Part shown: positions 6,477 through 9,913 of the stretch, piece by piece
How the letters are laid out: every line of letters starts with the position of its first letter
How positions within the stretch are numbered: the stretch's first letter is position 1
Source: Desulfobacterales bacterium
GTDB taxonomy: Bacteria > Desulfobacterota > Desulfobacteria > Desulfobacterales > Desulfosalsimonadaceae
DNA length: 9,913 bases
Direction of reading: 5' to 3'
Assembly: GCA_018399455.1 (NCBI GenBank)
Contig: JAGYOT010000034.1
Span: forward strand, 1-9,913
Notes under the pieces: generated by a model
The model's database searches: none
Told to the model about the DNA's origin: nothing
What the model saw: the letters and a program-made list of their open reading frames with translations, nothing else
Translations under genes and position numbers: made by a program

Positions 6477-7738
6477 TTCGCAACATCCTTGTTCTGATTA
6501 AGGATCAGTTTCGCCACTTCGCGGGAATCTGACGGCACCAGGTCCTCAGGCACCTTTTGGCCGTTGGTCAGAAAAGAGAGGGGATAGCCCCCCCGCACTC
6601 CCAGGTTGACGATCTGTCCCGGAGAATCACATTCATCAAGCTTGGTCAGAACCAGTCCACGCAGGTTCAGATGGGCAAACCGGTCGATGCTGTTATATAA
6701 ATCCGTCTCGCGGGTAACCGCGGAAAGCACCAGATGGTTTTCAATTCCCAGTTCAGGGTTTAGAAACGCGGCCAGTTCCTGCTGCCGTATTTCATCCCGG
6801 GGGCTTCTGCCCGCAGTGTCCACAAGGATCAGATCCGCGTCCGCGTGGCGGCCGACGATTTCCCGCAGTTCTTCCGGCCGGCGGGCCACCTCGACGGGCA
6901 TATTCATAATCCGGCCATATATCTTTAACTGCTCCACCGCGGCAATACGATAGTTGTCAATTGTGGCCAGAAGCACCTTTCCGCCGCCTGCCAGCATATA
7001 ATTGGCTGCTACCTTGGCAATGGTTGTGGTTTTGCCCACACCGGTGGCTCCGATAAAGGCCATCCGCTTCTGCCCCGTCCAGGACTCTGACAAGGAATCT
7101 TCAAATGAGATGATCCTGGTCATCAAGTGCTCCAGAAGACTTAACGGATCATCGGTATCAGCCGAATCGGCTTCCTCCGGTGAGCCGTTTGGAAGCATTT
7201 CGGCAAACTGTTGGAGCACCTCGTCGTCGATGCCCAGACCCTGAAACGCCGAAACTTTTGTCTGGACTTCATCTCCGGCTGCCGCCGTGTTCGGTGCCGG
7301 CCAGCCGCCCCGGGTTTGAGACAGCTGTCTTGCCAGTCCCTGAAATGACTCCCGCATCTGCCTTAGCTCCTCATGAAGGCTGCCGGTATCTTCGGCATTT
7401 GGCCGGCGGCTTGCTGACTGACCGGTCGTCTCCTCCAGGAGGGTTTCAAAATAAGCGCCCCCGGAAGGCCTTCCCGGTTTTACCGTACCCCTGCCGGACC
7501 ATGGGGGGGAGCCCTCATGCACGGCCGCCTGAACATTATTGCGGCCGGGACCCCTCGCCAAATCGTCTCCGCCGCCGTCAACGGCCGCTGTTACCTCAAT
7601 CCGGTTTTTCGACGAAAATCCGAACTTGTTTCGGCCGATGGTTTTGGTGGATAAAATCAGGGCCTCAGGCCCAAGCGCCTGCTTGACCTTTTCCAGGGCT
7701 GAACGCATGTCTTCGGCTTCAAAAACTTTAACCTGCAT
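6428..7738 (-). CDS. flhF: Flagellar placement GTPase FlhF (SRP-type)
   Basis: FlhF is the third member of the SRP GTPase group with Ffh and FtsY. It marks the site of flagellar assembly, typically at the cell pole, and dimerises with GTP. The 436 residues show an N-terminal B domain (1 to about 200; MQVKVFEAEDMRSALEKVKQ at the start, then a Gly/Pro-rich, low-complexity region about 54-160). The GTPase core follows: P-loop GATGVGKTTTIAK (230-242), SRP-type DNYRIAAVEQLKIY (261-274), G3 DTAGR (307-311), G4 TKLD (365-368), and GQKVPEDL near 393-400. The start at 7738 overlaps the end of flhA by 11 nt (ATGCAGGTTAA) and has GGTGAG 5 nt upstream, which suggests translational coupling. Its last 49 nt are shared with flhG, its regulator. 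Adjacency of flhF and flhG fits a polar or spatially controlled flagellum. Confidence 0.96.
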   Translation of the reverse strand: MQVKVFEAEDMRSALEKVKQALGPEALILSTKTIGRNKFGFSSKNRIEVTAAVDGGGDDLARGPGRNNVQAAVHEGSPPWSGRGTVKPGRPSGGAYFETLLEETTGQSASRRPNAEDTGSLHEELRQMRESFQGLARQLSQTRGGWPAPNTAAAGDEVQTKVSAFQGLGIDDEVLQQFAEMLPNGSPEEADSADTDDPLSLLEHLMTRIISFEDSLSESWTGQKRMAFIGATGVGKTTTIAKVAANYMLAGGGKVLLATIDNYRIAAVEQLKIYGRIMNMPVEVARRPEELREIVGRHADADLILVDTAGRSPRDEIRQQELAAFLNPELGIENHLVLSAVTRETDLYNSIDRFAHLNLRGLVLTKLDECDSPGQIVNLGVRGGYPLSFLTNGQKVPEDLVPSDSREVAKLILNQNKDVAKWMIDETGTRQELCVH

Positions 7739-9815
7739 TGATGCTCACCGTAGCCAGAGATTGAATTTTGACTTGAGGGGCCACCTCGTTGTGGGAAATG
7801 ACCGCCAAACCGGGGAAATAACGCTCCGTCAGCTTTTTGACATGAAGACGGATAGCGGCGGAACAAAGCAGAACCGGCTGCGCCCCGCCCTTGAACTTTT
7901 CCAGAGCCTTGCCGATGCCCTCAAGAATGGAACGCGCCTTTTTGGGCTCAAGAGCCAGCGTACCGCCCTGGCCGCCGCGCTGGACCGAATTCTGGATCAT
8001 CTGCTCAAGCTCATGATCCAGGGTAATAATGGAGAGGGTGTCGCTATCGCCTGTCATGGCCGCGCTGATCTGACGCGCCAGGGCCTGGCGCACATACTCG
8101 GTCAGCACGTCCGCATCCTGGACCTGCGGCGCATAATCGGCCATAGTTTCCAGAATGGTCCGCAAATCACGGATTGAAACCCCTTCATAGAGTAAATTCT
8201 GCAGCACCTTCAATACCCCTCCAAGACTCATGAGATTCGGAATTAACTCTTCAACCAGCTTGGGATAAGTCTTGGCAATATTATTTAGCAAGTTCTGTGC
8301 CTCCTGCCGGCCCAACAGTTCATGGGCATGGTTTTTTACCTCTTCACTGATATGGGTCGCCATCACGGTATTGCAGTCGACCACGGTATAACCGGCCATC
8401 TGGGCCCGCTCCTTTTTGTCCTCGGAAATCCATATGGCCGGAAGCCCGAAGGCCGGTTCAACCGTCGCAATACCTTTCATCTTCTCTGTCACATTGCCGG
8501 CGTCCATGGCCATATAGTGCCCCGGGGTCATCTCGGCCTGGGCAACGGGAACCCCTTTCAGAAGAAGCCGATACTCATTGGGCTTTAACTGGAGATTATC
8601 CTTTATATGGATAGGCGGCATGATAAAGCCCAAAGAGAGTGCGAACTGTTTGCGAATGGAACGAATCCGGTTTAACAGCTCCCCGTCCTGGGAGGCATCC
8701 ACAAAACGGATCAATCCGTAGCCGACCTCCAGTTCCAGAAGATCCACGGAAAGCAGCGTCTCATAGTTTTCCTCAGCCTCCTCGTCATCGGCCCGCGCCT
8801 CCTGTACTTCAGGGACCGCCGCAGCTTCAGCCTGAGCTTTCCGGACCAGAAATGCGATACCGAACAGAAGCAGGGAAAGCAGCAGAAACGGGAGAAAGGG
8901 AAGGCCGGGAATAAGGGCAAACCCCAAAAGAATGGCGCCCACCACCCAAATGGCCCGGACATTGAAACTGAACTGCCGTTTGAGCGCAGTCCCGAAATCC
9001 TCCAGGCCGCCGCTTCTTGAGACTAAAATACCGGCCCCGGTTGATATGATAAGGGCTGGAATCTGGCTTACCAGCCCGTCGCCGATGGTCAGTGTCGTAT
9101 AGTTATGGGCCGCCTCCATCAACGGCATGCCCTCCTGGACCACACCGATGATAAAGCCGGCGCAGATATTGATCATCGTGATGACAATGCCGGCAATGGC
9201 GTCACCGCGCACAAACTTGCTCGCACCGTCCATGGCCCCGAAGAAATCCGCTTCACTGGTGATTTCCTCACGCCGCCTGCGGGCCTGTTCCTCGTTGATC
9301 AATCCCGCATTAAGGTCCGCATCAATGGCCATTTGTTTGCCGGGCATGGCATCCAGGGTAAACCGGGCCGAGACCTCGGCCACCCGGCCCGCCCCTTTGG
9401 TGATAACGATAAAATTTATCACCACCAGGATGAGGAAGACCACAATGCCCACCACATAGTTGCCGCCTACCACAAACTGGCCGAAGGACTGGATCACCTT
9501 GCCCGCCGCAAACTCCCCGGTCTCTCCGTTTAGAAGGATCAGGCGGGTGGAGGCGACGTTGAGCGACAGTCGGAACAGGGTCGTAATCAGCAGGACAGTG
9601 GGAAAAATTGAAAACTCCAGAGACTTCTGGACATAGAGCGTAATTATCATAATCATCAGGGCGACCGTGATGTTCAATGCCAGAAACATGTCCAGAATTA
9701 TCGGCGGCATTGGAATAATCATCACCAGAAGGATCACCACCAGCCCCATGGATACCATGACATCGCTTCTCACAAGTATCCCGGTCCATCCTTTTTCAAT
9801 CATCTCGCCAAACAT
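7728..9815 (-). CDS. flhA: Flagellar export gate protein FlhA
   Basis: FlhA forms the nonameric export gate of the flagellar type III secretion system in the cytoplasmic membrane. Its cytoplasmic ring receives substrates and chaperones. The 695-residue length is typical. The N-terminal half has about eight membrane segments, roughly in 20-62, 70-92, 112-138, 205-228, 246-266 and 287-325. The FHIPEP family signature GRVAEVSARFTLDAMPGKQM, running on to AID, spans about 143-165 in the cytoplasmic loop. An acidic linker (about 330-352, with DDEEAEE) leads to the cytoplasmic domain (about 355-695), which includes the PPIHIKDNLQLKPNEYRLLLKG block and DRxLxE-like late helices. The start at 9815 has AGGTGG 4 nt upstream, overlapping the flhB stop codon. 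The gap to flhB is 8 nt and the 3' end overlaps flhF. All of this points to one operon. Confidence 0.98.
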   Translation of the reverse strand: MFGEMIEKGWTGILVRSDVMVSMGLVVILLVMIIPMPPIILDMFLALNITVALMIMIITLYVQKSLEFSIFPTVLLITTLFRLSLNVASTRLILLNGETGEFAAGKVIQSFGQFVVGGNYVVGIVVFLILVVINFIVITKGAGRVAEVSARFTLDAMPGKQMAIDADLNAGLINEEQARRRREEITSEADFFGAMDGASKFVRGDAIAGIVITMINICAGFIIGVVQEGMPLMEAAHNYTTLTIGDGLVSQIPALIISTGAGILVSRSGGLEDFGTALKRQFSFNVRAIWVVGAILLGFALIPGLPFLPFLLLSLLLFGIAFLVRKAQAEAAAVPEVQEARADDEEAEENYETLLSVDLLELEVGYGLIRFVDASQDGELLNRIRSIRKQFALSLGFIMPPIHIKDNLQLKPNEYRLLLKGVPVAQAEMTPGHYMAMDAGNVTEKMKGIATVEPAFGLPAIWISEDKKERAQMAGYTVVDCNTVMATHISEEVKNHAHELLGRQEAQNLLNNIAKTYPKLVEELIPNLMSLGGVLKVLQNLLYEGVSIRDLRTILETMADYAPQVQDADVLTEYVRQALARQISAAMTGDSDTLSIITLDHELEQMIQNSVQRGGQGGTLALEPKKARSILEGIGKALEKFKGGAQPVLLCSAAIRLHVKKLTERYFPGLAVISHNEVAPQVKIQSLATVSINAG

Positions 9816-9823
9816 TGTCCCAC

Positions 9824-9913
9824 CTATTTCCTTATGCGATAGACGTAAGCCAGTATCTCAGCCACGGCTTTAAACATCTCCTCGGTTCCCATCATTACTA
9901 AAGACGCGGATAT
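9824..9913 (-). CDS. flhB: C-terminal end of a FlhB-family export protein (partial)
   Basis: Reading the minus strand from the window edge gives 29 in-frame codons and a TAG stop. The ending, E-E-M-F-K-A-V-A-E-I-L-A-Y-V-Y-R-I-R-K, closely matches the typical FlhB C-terminus (EELYKAVAEVLAYVYRL). FlhB is the export-gate switch protein and usually sits directly upstream of flhA, as here, 8 nt away. Only the extreme C-terminus is visible. The autocleavage NPTH site and membrane segments are outside, so a short FlhB-like paralogue cannot be excluded. Where most FlhB proteins have I-P before the E-E, this one has G-T. Confidence 0.75.
   Translation of the reverse strand: MSASLVMMGTEEMFKAVAEILAYVYRIRK

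Noticed and set aside
8132..8141. Near match GCCGATTA on the minus strand inside flhA
   Set aside because: It has one mismatch in the -10 and no TAAA-like -35 at the required spacing, and it lies within coding sequence.
7539..8177. 212-codon plus-strand open frame spanning the flhA/flhF junction
   Set aside because: It runs antisense across two well-supported genes and shows no coherent domain.
9698..9705. GCCGATAA on the minus strand inside flhA, a possible second sigma-28 -10 element
   Set aside because: The bases 15 nt upstream are TGAT, not TAAA, and the site encodes the conserved early FlhA segment P-P-I-I. It would also drive only a truncated flhA.

Overview
This window is one stretch of a bacterial flagellar gene cluster. 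Every gene lies on the minus strand, so transcription runs from high to low coordinates. In transcription order it holds the 3' end of flhB (cut by the window), flhA, flhF, flhG, a FliA-type sigma-28 gene, a small uncharacterised membrane protein, flgF, flgG, flgA, flgH and flgI (cut at the other end). The DNA looks fairly GC-rich. The outer-membrane L-ring lipoprotein FlgH and P-ring protein FlgI indicate a Gram-negative (diderm) bacterium. The order flhB-flhA-flhF-flhG-fliA-small ORF-flgF-flgG-flgA-flgH-flgI fits what I know of Desulfobacterota (former Deltaproteobacteria, sulfate reducers and Geobacter relatives). That taxonomic call is an inference from gene order and protein style.

Layout: 9824-4421 is the export, placement and regulation block. 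FlhB and FlhA form the cytoplasmic-membrane export gate. FlhF (SRP-type GTPase) and FlhG (MinD-type ATPase) set flagellar position and number. FliA is the late-gene sigma factor, and a 136-residue membrane protein with a helix-turn-helix-like tail closes the block. These genes are tightly packed: flhA/flhF overlap by 11 nt, flhF/flhG overlap by 49 nt, and the other gaps are 8-12 nt. Region 4420-1 is the rod and ring block: distal rod proteins FlgF and FlgG, the P-ring chaperone FlgA, L-ring FlgH and P-ring FlgI. Its internal gaps range from none or a few dozen nt to 53 nt.

The 85-nt gap between the two blocks, the largest in the window, contains a perfect match to the enterobacterial sigma-28 promoter consensus (TAAA-N15-GCCGATAA), whose -35 element overlaps the stop codon of the upstream gene. 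A short inverted repeat lies in the predicted leader. The sigma-28 gene therefore sits just upstream of a promoter it probably recognises, which would give the rod/ring genes a second transcription input besides read-through from the export block.

There is no gene-free stretch over 300 nt. I saw no tRNA, rRNA, CRISPR array, insertion sequence or convincing terminator. I found no new system here. The promoter placement and the small unnamed protein are the points most worth following up.
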